DNA from: a virus
DNA: 44,468 nt
IMG/VR virus record: IMGVR_UViG_3300029893_000017
Span: 1 to 44,468 of that record
Reading direction: 5' to 3' (one strand)
The translations under genes were made by a program, and so were the position numbers. Of the stretch, positions 13,689 through 20,274 are shown piece by piece (position 1 is the first letter of the stretch; each line of letters opens with the position of its first letter). The notes under the pieces were generated by a model. That model saw nothing but the letters and a program-made list of their open reading frames with translations, ran no database searches and had not been told where the DNA came from.

Positions 13689-13710
13689 GTCACTCATGGT
13701 GATGAGTGAC
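13689..13710. promoter_or_regulatory. Inverted repeat over the HNH start codon
   Basis: GTCACTCAT and ATGAGTGAC form perfect 9-bp arms around GGTG. The arms cover the ATG at 13696 and the next in-frame ATG. It may be a second operator beside the promoter dyad, or an RNA hairpin that hides the start codon. Confidence 0.6.
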
Positions 13711-14019
13711 GAAAGACTACGGGATCGACTGCTCGCCAAGGTGAGCCATACAGCCGACGGCTGTTGGCTTTGGGACGGGTGCGTTGACGGGCACGGCTAC
13801 GGCCTGATCAGCGTCGAAGGCCGCAAGCAGAAAACCCACCGAGTCATGTACCGGCTGGCGCACGGCGAGCCGGGCAACCTTCACGTTTTGCACCGCTGCG
13901 ACCGTCCGGCCTGCATAAACCCGGACCACCTATTCCTCGGCTCTCACAAGAGAAGCATGGAGGACCGCGCTGACAAGAATCGCGGGGGCGATCTGCGCGG
14001 CGAGCACAACGGCTGGTGA
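13696..14019 (+). pseudogene. HNH endonuclease, N-terminal part, interrupted
   Basis: A 107-codon ORF carrying an HNH nuclease core: GCWLWDG and HGYGLISV, THRVMYRLAHGE, VLHRCDRPACINPDHLFLG with the zinc/metal-site His and Cys residues, and MEDRADKNRGG. It stops soon after RGEHNG. The missing C-terminal helix-turn-helix half is found 699 bases later (14668-14853) in the same reading frame, beyond a repressor gene bounded by 44-bp direct repeats. Removing one repeat unit would give a 152-residue protein of normal layout. The fragment keeps the HNH residues and may still be folded, but it lacks its DNA-recognition tail. It is transcribed from the promoter at 13660. Confidence 0.8.
13969..14012 (+). 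repeat. 44-bp direct repeat, left copy
   Basis: Starts GCTGACAAGAATCGCGG and ends GAGCACAACGG; identical over 44 bases to 14668-14711. It encodes ADKNRGGDLRGEHN of the HNH gene and bounds the repressor insertion on the left. Confidence 0.95.
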
Positions 14020-14056
14020 TCCTTGTCAATACCAACAAGAAACACCGGGAGAACCT

Positions 14057-14617
14057 ATGGTTAAACGCGATAAAACTGATCCTAAACGGTTGACTCGGCT
14101 ACACTCTCGGCGGACAAAAATAAGCCCGGAGGTACAAGAGTCGATGCCATCTAAGGGTCACAAACCTGACAGCCAGTTACGTCGAGAGGACTTCTCGCGG
14201 CGGCTTAACGAAGCGCTGGACGCTAGGGGCTATCCGCCGAAGAACAGGGGGAGGCAGACTGCGCTTGCCGACGCAATGGATGTGTCGCAGGGCGCTGCGA
14301 GGAAATGGCTGGAGGGCGAATCATTCCCCGATCTCGACAAGATCGTGGATCTCGCGCTGAAACTGAAAATCAATTCTGACTGGCTGCTCACCGGGCGCGG
14401 CGACATGGACATCGAGCGCAAGCGCGAGTCGCACCCGATTGACGAGCGGCTGCTATCAGAAGTGATGGATTACGCCTCGCGCCGCACAGAAGGCATGAAG
14501 CTGACCCCGGCCAGGCAGGCACGGTTGGTGATGTTGCTTTACGAGGTCGCCCTCAAGGATGGCACCGTCGATACGCCGCTGTCCGAGAGCATCATTAAAC
14601 TGGTGATTAGCCAGTAA
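14057..14617 (+). CDS. XRE-family phage repressor, no protease domain
   Basis: A 186-residue putative lysogeny repressor with a CI/P22-C2-type helix-turn-helix at residues ~65-110 (GRQTALADAMDVSQGAARKWLEGESFP...) and the typical WLLTGRGD end of that domain. The remaining ~65 residues are helical and show no S24 (LexA/UmuD) Ser-Lys peptidase motif, so RecA-stimulated self-cleavage is unlikely. Start at 14057 follows GGGAGA; an alternative ATG is at 14144. The basic N-terminal ~35 residues are unusual. The gene lies inside a 699-bp segment that splits an HNH gene. A loose CTTGT/ACAAG dyad is upstream (14022-14040). Confidence 0.75.
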   Translation: MVKRDKTDPKRLTRLHSRRTKISPEVQESMPSKGHKPDSQLRREDFSRRLNEALDARGYPPKNRGRQTALADAMDVSQGAARKWLEGESFPDLDKIVDLALKLKINSDWLLTGRGDMDIERKRESHPIDERLLSEVMDYASRRTEGMKLTPARQARLVMLLYEVALKDGTVDTPLSESIIKLVISQ

Positions 14618-14640
14618 TAAATCCGTCCGTCGTCAATTCC

Positions 14641-14668
14641 TTGACGCCCATCGAGGGCATTGTCTAAG
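14641..14668 (+). promoter_or_regulatory. Possible promoter at the end of the repressor cassette
   Basis: TTGACG (14641-14646) and TCTAAG (14663-14668) are 16 bases apart, with a GCCC-ATCGA-GGGC dyad in the spacer. The plan (TTGACGC plus a spacer dyad) mirrors the promoter at 13660, as if the cassette re-supplied a promoter for the downstream recombination genes. Confidence 0.4.
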
Positions 14669-14711
14669 CTGACAAGAATCGCGGGGGCGATCTGCGCGGC
14701 GAGCACAACGG
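14668..14711 (+). repeat. 44-bp direct repeat, right copy
   Basis: Identical to 13969-14012, offset by 699 bases (233 codons), so it is in the same reading frame. It marks the right boundary of the repressor insertion. Confidence 0.95.
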
Positions 14712-14853
14712 TCGGTCGGTGCTAACCGACGACATGGTGCGGGAGATCCGCAAGAGCAACGAGTCGGGCGCAGCGTTAGCCCGACGCTTTGGGGTAAGAA
14801 AAGTAACTGTGTGCGCCATTAGGCGCGGAGACAAGTGGAGGCACGTCCAATGA
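14668..14853 (+). pseudogene. HNH endonuclease, C-terminal part
   Basis: An open frame continuing from the right repeat: RSVLTDDMVREIRKSNESG, ALARRFGVRKVTVCAIRRG and DKWRHV. The second stretch is a helix-turn-helix, the usual C-terminal DNA-recognition part of phage HNH endonucleases. The frame's TGA overlaps the ATG of the recT-like gene as ATGA, so the undivided HNH gene once sat directly upstream of it. There is no good start codon of its own (an ATG at 14731 lacks a strong site), so it is probably not translated alone. Confidence 0.75.
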
Positions 14854-15602
14854 GCAATAGCATGGTTCCGTTCGGCGACATGCAGAGCATGGCAAACGCC
14901 ATCTGCAAAAGCGGCATGTTCGGCATCAAGACACCAGAGCAGGCGATCTCGCTGATGCTGATCGCGCAAGCCGAGGGGCTTCACCCCGCCATCGCTGCGC
15001 GCGACTACCACGTGATTCAGGGTCGCCCGGCACTCAAAGCCGACGCCATGCTCGCCCGCTTTCAAGCGGCTGGCGGCAAGGTCGAGTGGACCAGCTACAC
15101 CGACGACAAGGTGGCGGCGATCTTCTCGCACCCAAGCGGGGGCCGCATCGAGGTCGAGTGGACGATTGCCCGCGCGAAGGCTGCCGAGCTGACTGGAAAG
15201 GCAACGTGGAAGCAGTACCCGCGCCAGATGCTCCGGGCGCGCGTGATCTCCGAAGGTATCCGCACCGTGTTCCCGGGCGTCGTGGTTGGTGTTTACACGC
15301 CCGAGGAAGTGCAGGACATGGAGGCTGCCGCTCCGGTGGTCAAGGACATGGGGCAGGCGGAGGTCGTGCAGCCAGAGCAACCGGCCGCTAATAGCGTGGA
15401 TCAACTCGGCGATCTGATCTCGGCGCAGCAGGTTGCCGAGCTGGAAGATCTCTCGCGCTCCGCGAAGATCGCGCCCGAGCGGATCTGCAAGGCGTTCGGC
15501 GTCGGGATGCTGAAGCACCTGCCGGCGGCGAAGTACGCCGAGTGCAAGCAGCGCCTCGAACAGGCCGCGCAGATGGCGGCGCAGAAGTCGCAGGCGGCGT
15601 AG
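14850..15602 (+). CDS. recT: RecT-family single-strand annealing recombinase
   Basis: A 250-residue RecT-like annealing protein. The core ISLMLIAQAEGLHPAIAARDYH and VIQGRPALKADAMLARF (residues ~25-75) and the later YPRQMLRARVISEGIRTVFPG (~residues 120-140) are family signatures. The last ~100 residues form a linker and a C-terminal helical region. GGAGG at 14836 and the ATGA overlap fix the start at 14850; an in-frame GTG at 14835 is less likely. With the exonuclease next door it would perform homologous recombination by strand annealing. Confidence 0.85.
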   Translation: MSNSMVPFGDMQSMANAICKSGMFGIKTPEQAISLMLIAQAEGLHPAIAARDYHVIQGRPALKADAMLARFQAAGGKVEWTSYTDDKVAAIFSHPSGGRIEVEWTIARAKAAELTGKATWKQYPRQMLRARVISEGIRTVFPGVVVGVYTPEEVQDMEAAAPVVKDMGQAEVVQPEQPAANSVDQLGDLISAQQVAELEDLSRSAKIAPERICKAFGVGMLKHLPAAKYAECKQRLEQAAQMAAQKSQAA

Positions 15603-15604
15603 TC

Positions 15605-16252
15605 ATGGCGAGCGAACAGCAGCTAATCGCCCAATGGTGGGAGGACCGCCGGGCGAAGCTCACCGGCAGCCGCATGGCGATCGTCATGGAGGGCGGGCCG
15701 AAACAGTGGGCGAAGCTCATGGACGAGCTGGAATGGGAAATGTGGGCCTCGATCGAGGAACTGATGGCCCGCGGCGACGTGGATGCGCCGGCCCTGAACT
15801 GGGGACGGCAGCACGAGGACGAGGCTATCGCGCACTACGAGCTGATCCAGAACGTAGACGTGATCCGCGCCGGCTTCACCGTGCATCCCGAACTTCCCTT
15901 CGTCGGTGCCTCGCTCGACTTCTTCAACGTCGTGACGCGCCGGGCCGGCGAAGTGAAGTGCCCATACAACCCCGAGATCCACGCGCAGACCGTAGCCTTC
16001 GGGATGCCGAAGAAGCACAAGGCGCAGACGCAGACGGAGATTTGGGTGGCTGGCGCGACCGGGCTTGATTTCGTCAGCTACGACCCGCGCTACCCCGATC
16101 CCATGAAGCGCCACGTCATCATCCCGATCGAGCGCGACGATGCGTACATCGCCGAAATGGAGCGTAAGTGCCGCGAGTTCATGGATCTGTTCACGGCGGG
16201 CAAGCGCCCTGTGACGGTGGAGCAGCTAACCGAAGTCCCGAGCTTCTTCTGA
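15605..16252 (+). CDS. YqaJ-type viral recombinase exonuclease
   Basis: A 215-residue PD-(D/E)XK nuclease of the YqaJ/lambda-exonuclease group, the usual partner of RecT. Motifs in order: LTGSRMAIVM (residues ~20-29), ALNWGRQHEDEAIAHYE with the conserved WG..HE, VGASLDFF (the D), EVKCPYNPEIH (the E-x-K), and AQTQTEIWVAG. It resects double-strand ends in the 5'-3' direction to expose single strands for the annealing protein. It starts two bases after the recT-like stop. Confidence 0.87.
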   Translation: MASEQQLIAQWWEDRRAKLTGSRMAIVMEGGPKQWAKLMDELEWEMWASIEELMARGDVDAPALNWGRQHEDEAIAHYELIQNVDVIRAGFTVHPELPFVGASLDFFNVVTRRAGEVKCPYNPEIHAQTVAFGMPKKHKAQTQTEIWVAGATGLDFVSYDPRYPDPMKRHVIIPIERDDAYIAEMERKCREFMDLFTAGKRPVTVEQLTEVPSFF

Positions 16253-16437
16253 TGAAAACGATCGACGAGCAAATCGAGTGCGTGCGGCGCGAGATCGCCA
16301 TGCGGCAGCGTGTCTATGCGGCGTGGGTGAAGAAGGGAACCATGACGCAGGACAAGGCGGCACACGAGATCGCCTGTATGGAGGCCGTGCATCGCACTCT
16401 CACGCAGGTACGCAACCAGACAGGAGTGAAACCATGA
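16252..16437 (+). CDS. Small helical protein (61 aa)
   Basis: A 61-residue helical protein with ATG sharing one base with the exonuclease stop (TGATG) and its own stop overlapping the next ATG. The sequence IDEQIECVRREIAMRQRVY ... MTQDKAAHEIACMEAVHRTL is amphipathic, with a basic first half. Genes of this size and pattern often sit in recT/exonuclease modules, but I know no function for them. Confidence 0.65.
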   Translation: MKTIDEQIECVRREIAMRQRVYAAWVKKGTMTQDKAAHEIACMEAVHRTLTQVRNQTGVKP

Positions 16438-17129
16438 CGCAGTTAGCAACAGCAGAGGCGCTTCCGCAGCGCCTTCCCGAGCACCCGCAAGACGCGGTGC
16501 TCTCCAAGGTGGACGGCTTCAAGAACATCGGCGAGCAGCTAATAGCGCAGGCCGAGCGCGCTGTGATCGACAGCGACGAGTCCCTGGCGAAGGGCGCGGA
16601 CCTTGCGAAGTACGCCAAGCTCCAGCTCGACAAGCAGGAGGATGCGCGCACCGCGCTGGTGAAGCCGCTGAACGACCACGTGAAGTTCATCAACGCGCAG
16701 TTCAAGCCGGTGACTTCCGCGTTCGAGAAGGCGATCTCCACCATCAAGGGGAAGATGAGCGCGTACGTCGAGGCCCGCGAGAAGCGCGACCGCGAGCTGA
16801 TGGAGGCGGCGAAGAAAGCCGCCGAGGACATGGCGCTCGATCGCGCGGCCGATCTGGAAGCGCAGGGGCGCGCGGAGGAGGCGAAGGCCGTCGTTGCCGC
16901 CGCTGCCGAGTTGCCAGAAGCCGCGCCCAAGAGCGCAGCGGTGCGCGGCAGCTTGGGCGGTGTCGGCTCCTTCCGCGACCAGTGGATCTTCGAGATCGAG
17001 GACTTCTCGAAGGTGCCCGACGAGTACAAGGAGATCGCCACGAAGGCCGTCAATGCGGCGATCAAGAAGGGCGTGCGGGAGATCCCGGGACTGCGGATCT
17101 TCAGCAAGAAGAACGTAGCCATCAAGTAG
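16434..17129 (+). CDS. Recombination-module coiled-coil protein (231 aa)
   Basis: A 231-residue protein with ATGA overlap with the previous gene and CAGGAG upstream. Residues ~60-165 are one long, lysine/glutamate/alanine-rich helix (LQLDKQEDARTALVKPLND ... REKRDRELMEAAKKAAEDM) with strong coiled-coil character. The C-terminal ~60 residues (WIFEIEDFSKVPDEYKEI ... IPGLRIFSKKNVAIK) form a compact domain whose ending is common among proteins encoded beside RecT or Erf. A role in single-strand handling or nuclease control is inferred from position only. Confidence 0.7.
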   Translation: MTQLATAEALPQRLPEHPQDAVLSKVDGFKNIGEQLIAQAERAVIDSDESLAKGADLAKYAKLQLDKQEDARTALVKPLNDHVKFINAQFKPVTSAFEKAISTIKGKMSAYVEAREKRDRELMEAAKKAAEDMALDRAADLEAQGRAEEAKAVVAAAAELPEAAPKSAAVRGSLGGVGSFRDQWIFEIEDFSKVPDEYKEIATKAVNAAIKKGVREIPGLRIFSKKNVAIK

Positions 17130-17137
17130 GAGGAACC

Positions 17138-17314
17138 ATGCGGCTGCTCATTCGCCGGCACGACAACAACGAGATCGTTTCCGTGGTCCCGCTTCCGGCG
17201 GGGTGCCATCGGTCTTACGTGGATCGCAAGGTCCGCTACGTCATCGAGTCGATCGACACGGACAAGTATTACGTGGACGACTCCGAGATCAACAACGAGA
17301 AGGAGGTTGCGTGA
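17138..17314 (+). CDS. Hypothetical protein (58 aa)
   Basis: A 58-residue protein with TAGGAGGAACC upstream of ATG. The first half is strand-rich and basic (MRLLIRRHDNNEIVSVVPLP), the second acidic (ESIDTDKYYVDDSEINNEKE). It overlaps the next gene as GTGA. No family recognised. It is part of the continuous recombination operon. Confidence 0.6.
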   Translation: MRLLIRRHDNNEIVSVVPLPAGCHRSYVDRKVRYVIESIDTDKYYVDDSEINNEKEVA

Positions 17315-17619
17315 CGCAAGAGCAGCAGCAGGTAGACGAGGCAGCTATCAGCGTCTCGGCTGGGTTCAGGCTCGCCGAGCTGACGGGCAGCAAGCTGCGC
17401 GAGCTGGTCTCGAACATGCCGATGGAACGGCTCGATCGCATCGCTCGCGGCATCCGCGCCGAGGACATGGCGGAGGTATACGTGAATCTTCGCATCGAGC
17501 TGCGGGCGATGTTGGCGGAGGAGATCTACAGGGAGCTGGACGAACAGGCCCGCGCCAAAGAGCGCGCAGCGCATGCGCTTCAAGCGCGGGCTACCGACGA
17601 CTTACACGACGAGGAGTAA
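17311..17619 (+). CDS. Helical hypothetical protein (102 aa)
   Basis: A 102-residue protein with a GTG start overlapping the previous stop, preceded by AAGGAGG. It is almost entirely helical (FRLAELTGSKLRELVSN, LDRIARGIRAEDMAEV, AEEIYRELDEQARAKERAAHAL) and acidic at the end. A GCTATCAGC motif is near the start. No family is recognised. Confidence 0.6.
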   Translation: MTQEQQQVDEAAISVSAGFRLAELTGSKLRELVSNMPMERLDRIARGIRAEDMAEVYVNLRIELRAMLAEEIYRELDEQARAKERAAHALQARATDDLHDEE

Positions 17620-17623
17620 ACCA

Positions 17624-18118
17624 GTGGCGGCAGCGAACGTCCCGCTAAAGGATCGTCTCTTGTCAGGCGCCGTGAAGGACAAGGAAACCGGATGCTGGGT
17701 ATGGCATGGATACACGCTTCAAGGCTACTGAATGATCCGCGACCGCTATAAGCGCGTGAGGGCACACCGAGCGTCTTACGAGATATTCGTGGGGCAGATC
17801 ACTGATGGGATGCTTGTTTGTCATACGTGTGACAACAGACGGTGCATTAACCCTAAGCATCTGTTTCTCGGTTCGATTCAGGACAACATGGACGACAAGG
17901 TAAGGAAAGGACGGCAGGCTCGCGGAAGCATCCACGGTCTGCGCGGTGCAAAGCACCCGCCGGCAAAGCTGAGTCACGCGATCGTGTCTCGTATCCGAGA
18001 AAGGTTTGCGAACGGGACGAAGCAGATCGCTCTAGCCGGCGAGTACGGAATATCCCAATCGCAAGTTAGCAACATAGTTAACCGCAAAAGGTGGAGGCAA
18101 AGTGCCAAGCGTCAATAA
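17624..18118 (+). pseudogene. Second HNH endonuclease, broken by an in-frame TGA
   Basis: A GTG start behind GAGGAG opens a frame reading LKDRLLSGAVKDKETGCWVW and HGYTLQGY, then TGA at 17729-17731, then MIRDRYKRVRAHRASYE, VCHTCDNRRCINPKHLFLG, a KGR-rich linker and a C-terminal helix-turn-helix ([18 protein letters not shown]). The whole is 165 codons and aligns end to end with the rejoined HNH at 13696. At the stop the family normally has GYG, so TGA probably replaces GGA. Reinitiation at the ATG immediately after the stop would give a 128-residue protein that keeps the HNH core, so some activity is possible. Its end overlaps ssb by 17 bases. Confidence 0.8.
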
Positions 18119-18524
18119 AGTGATCTTGTTGGGCAACCTCGGGCGCGACCCGGAGATTCGGTACACGCAGAACGGTCAGGCCGTCGCAAACTTCTCGATG
18201 GCGACCACGAAGAAGTGGAAGGACAAGGACGGCGAGAAGCAGGAGCGTACCGAGTGGCATCGGTGCGTGGCGTGGGGCCGGCTGGCCGAGGTCATCGGCG
18301 AGTACGTGAAGAAGGGCAGCCCGCTCTACGTCGAAGGCGAGTTGCAGACGCGCAAGTGGACCGACAAGGAAGGCGTCGAGAAGTACACGACCGAGATCGT
18401 GGTGCAGGAGTGCCAGCTTCTCGGGCGCGGCGGCAGCGGCGGCGAGCAGTCGGAATCGCGCCCCGCTAACAGCGGCGGCAGCAAGCCGGCGCAGCCCGAC
18501 TTCGACGACGACATCCCGTTCTGA
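18102..18524 (+). CDS. ssb: Single-stranded DNA-binding protein
   Basis: A 140-residue SSB with a GTG start behind GTGGAGG. The OB-fold runs over residues ~3-110 ([63 protein letters not shown]), followed by a glycine/serine linker. It ends DFDDDIPF, the acidic tip that recruits replication and repair proteins. It would coat single strands for both the DnaB replication system and the RecT system. The linker is shorter than in typical bacterial SSB. Confidence 0.95.
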   Translation: MPSVNKVILLGNLGRDPEIRYTQNGQAVANFSMATTKKWKDKDGEKQERTEWHRCVAWGRLAEVIGEYVKKGSPLYVEGELQTRKWTDKEGVEKYTTEIVVQECQLLGRGGSGGEQSESRPANSGGSKPAQPDFDDDIPF

Positions 18525-18628
18525 TGTCCCTGCTCGCTTTCGTCGTCGCCGTGATGCTGGACTGCGGGGAGCCATACGAACCACCGCGTCCGCATCCGGT
18601 GACGACGATCGCAGCACCACAGCTTTAA
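18524..18628 (+). CDS. Small hydrophobic peptide (34 aa)
   Basis: A 34-codon ORF whose ATG shares one base with the ssb stop (TGATG). It has a short hydrophobic start ([12 protein letters not shown]) and then a proline-rich tail (EPPRPHPVTT). The cysteine after the hydrophobic part is not in a good lipobox. Coding is inferred from coupling and the lack of other content. Function unknown. Confidence 0.4.
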   Translation: MSLLAFVVAVMLDCGEPYEPPRPHPVTTIAAPQL

Positions 18629-18644
18629 CCAGAGGGTGCGCGCC

Positions 18645-18944
18645 ATGTCCGACGAAAAAGAGAAGCTGGAACCGGGGGAGAAGATCCGCATGACCGACAC
18701 CGACATGCTGGTAAGCGGCGCAACTTCGCTTCACGAGATCAACATAGCGATGCGCGACCGCAACCTGCTCATGGCTTGCGGTGCCACCAATGACAAGGAC
18801 GCAAACGCCTTCCTGATCGTCCGTGGCCCTCTCGTCCCGGCGATCATTCACTTCGCGGCCGATCTGGAACGTCAGTGGCACGCGATGGCAGCGCCGCCGA
18901 AGGTGGGCGGCAACGACGGCAGCCCAAACATCAAGCTGAACTGA
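18645..18944 (+). CDS. Hypothetical protein (99 aa)
   Basis: A 99-residue protein with AGAGGG ahead of ATG at 18645; an in-frame GTG at 18636 is possible. The start is acidic and lysine-rich (DEKEKLEPGEKIR), followed by helices (VSGATSLHEINIAMRDRNLL) and a hydrophobic FLIVRGPLVPAIIHF segment. It is likely a small soluble protein. No family is recognised. Confidence 0.6.
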   Translation: MSDEKEKLEPGEKIRMTDTDMLVSGATSLHEINIAMRDRNLLMACGATNDKDANAFLIVRGPLVPAIIHFAADLERQWHAMAAPPKVGGNDGSPNIKLN

Positions 18945-18951
18945 GGCAACC

Positions 18952-19203
18952 ATGAGCACGCTCGACAGGCTAAGAGCACGATTCAACAAGGAGCGGCTGG
19001 GCACGAAAGAGCTGGCCGACGTACTGGGCCTCGACGTTAAGACCATCCACAACCTTGTGAGCGATGGCCGCTTCGAGATCCCGACGTACCGGGAAGGCGG
19101 TCGGCGTCTCGCCGACGTGCGGGACGTGGCCGAGTACCTGGACAAGAAGCGGGCCGAGGCGCACGAGGAGCACGAGCGCATCCGCAAGCTGCGCGCGGCA
19201 TGA
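18952..19203 (+). CDS. Excisionase-like helix-turn-helix protein
   Basis: An 83-residue MerR/excisionase-type DNA-binding protein. LGTKELADVLGLDVKTIHNLV (residues ~16-36) is the helix-turn-helix, and IPTYREGGRRLADVRDVAEYL supplies the wing and following helix, as in HTH_17/Xis proteins. It lies about 1.1 kb from the integrase gene on the opposite strand, so it may be the directionality factor for integration and excision. A general regulator is the alternative. Confidence 0.65.
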   Translation: MSTLDRLRARFNKERLGTKELADVLGLDVKTIHNLVSDGRFEIPTYREGGRRLADVRDVAEYLDKKRAEAHEEHERIRKLRAA

Positions 19204-19337
19204 ACGAGCAACGACGAGCCGAGCTAATAGCGCGGCTACGCAAGAAGATCGGGAGCGACGATGAAAGACCTGAAGAAAAAAGTAGCGACGGCGGTGAGGA
19301 AGTGGTGCGCGAAGAACGGCAGGATAGTGGCGCGTAG
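19200..19337 (+). CDS. Possible small charged peptide (45 aa)
   Basis: A 45-codon ORF whose ATG overlaps the previous stop as ATGA. The product is very charged (QRRAELIARLRKKIGSDDE then acidic). It overlaps the next gene by 77 bases in another frame. It may be a real coupled peptide, or simply the spacer that carries the next gene's GGGAG site. Confidence 0.35.
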   Translation: MNEQRRAELIARLRKKIGSDDERPEEKSSDGGEEVVREERQDSGA

Positions 19338-19575
19338 CGGTGTGCGCCACGTCCATCCCCGGGCGTTTGTCGTCGGCTATGCCGCGCCGCAGTGCCTCGT
19401 GGTGGCGTACCCGTGGTTGGACTCCGAACCGCAGGTTCGAGACTTCGACAAGAACAACCCGCTCGGCCTCGTACGCTGCTTCGACAAGAGCCTGAAGCCG
19501 GGCGACTGGTGCAGCATGGCGTACGTGGTGTCCGCGCGCGGCGGGGAAACTGTGGCGATACCAGTAGTCAAGTGA
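19261..19575 (+). CDS. Hypothetical protein (104 aa)
   Basis: A 104-residue protein with GGGAG at 19250-19254. A basic N-terminal helix (MKDLKKKVATAVRKWCAK) precedes strand-rich segments (QCLVVAYPWLDSEP, LVRCFDKSLKPGDWCSMAYVV). No family is recognised. The stop overlaps the next GTG as GTGA. Confidence 0.6.
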   Translation: MKDLKKKVATAVRKWCAKNGRIVARSGVRHVHPRAFVVGYAAPQCLVVAYPWLDSEPQVRDFDKNNPLGLVRCFDKSLKPGDWCSMAYVVSARGGETVAIPVVK

Positions 19576-19736
19576 GTTTCGACAAGAACTACCCGAACCG
19601 GAAGGACTGGCGGAAACCATACCGCAAGTCAAAGGCGTTCGACCGCTCGTGCAGGAATCACGGCAGTTGTTCCTACTGCCTGAGCAACAGGACGCACCGG
19701 AACAAGAGACGTGAACCGATAGAGGAGAAACCATGA
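19572..19736 (+). CDS. Conserved small basic cysteine protein (54 aa)
   Basis: A 54-residue protein with a GTG start overlapping the previous stop. The text FDKNYPNRKDWRKPYR and SCRNHGSCSYCLSNRTH matches a small protein type that I recognise from many phages: KNYPNRKDWR-x-PY followed by C-x2-H-x2-C-x2-C. The cysteine/histidine group probably binds zinc, and the strong basic charge suggests nucleic-acid binding. Its function is not established. Confidence 0.65.
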   Translation: MSFDKNYPNRKDWRKPYRKSKAFDRSCRNHGSCSYCLSNRTHRNKRREPIEEKP

Positions 19737-20077
19737 CAGTGATCGACAAGAAAGAGCGCGAACCGATCGACAAGCTGGATCGCATGATGGATCAGTATGA
19801 GCGCGCGATCGTGCTCGTGCGCGAGGAGTTGCGCCGGGCGCGTCGCAAGTTTGGGCCAATGCGCGGGCCGCACGAGGGATATGCCGTTCTGCTCGAAGAA
19901 GTGGATGAGCTGTGGGACGAAGTGAAGTCGAACAACAGATTCTTAGCCTGCAAAGAGGCTATCCGGGTTGCGGCGATGGCTATCAGCTTCATCGTCGATT
20001 GCAGCAACGACGGTGATCTTGATTGGCTTGAGCGAAAATCTTTCCCGCACCCAATGCACGAAGGAGACGTAGCATGA
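19733..20077 (+). CDS. MazG-like nucleotide pyrophosphohydrolase
   Basis: A 114-residue all-helical protein. GPHEGYAVLLEEVDELWDEVK (residues ~43-63) carries the EExxE metal-binding helix of the MazG/dUTPase-2 superfamily, and EAIRVAAMAISFIVDC is the second helix with the expected acidic/hydrophobic pattern. Phage MazG-like enzymes hydrolyse NTPs or alarmone-like nucleotides and can adjust host physiology. ATGA overlaps link it to both neighbours. Confidence 0.75.
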   Translation: MTVIDKKEREPIDKLDRMMDQYERAIVLVREELRRARRKFGPMRGPHEGYAVLLEEVDELWDEVKSNNRFLACKEAIRVAAMAISFIVDCSNDGDLDWLERKSFPHPMHEGDVA

Positions 20078-20274
20078 AACTGTGCGGCAACACGGTGCCG
20101 GGCGGCAGCGGGACGTGTATGCGTCCCGCTGAGTTTATCTACTGGCGCAGGGGGTCGTTTCGCAAGCGGCCGATCTGCGCGAGCTGCCTCACCAACAAGG
20201 TCAGGCGCTCGCGCGAGAAGATCTTTACCCGTCCGATCGAGCCTGCTGCTTCTCTAACAGGTGCTTCGGCTTGA
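20074..20274 (+). CDS. Four-cysteine basic protein (66 aa)
   Basis: A 66-residue protein coupled to the MazG-like gene (ATGA). C4, C15 and the CASC pair in RPICASCLTNKVRRSREK form a likely zinc ribbon with a basic tail. Its last 50 bases overlap the 3' end of the convergently transcribed integrase gene. No family recognised. Confidence 0.6.
   Translation: MKLCGNTVPGGSGTCMRPAEFIYWRRGSFRKRPICASCLTNKVRRSREKIFTRPIEPAASLTGASA

Noticed and set aside
19200-19337. The 45-aa coupled ORF as a firm gene
   Set aside because: Kept only as a low-confidence feature because it overlaps a better-supported gene by 77 bases and has no conserved feature.
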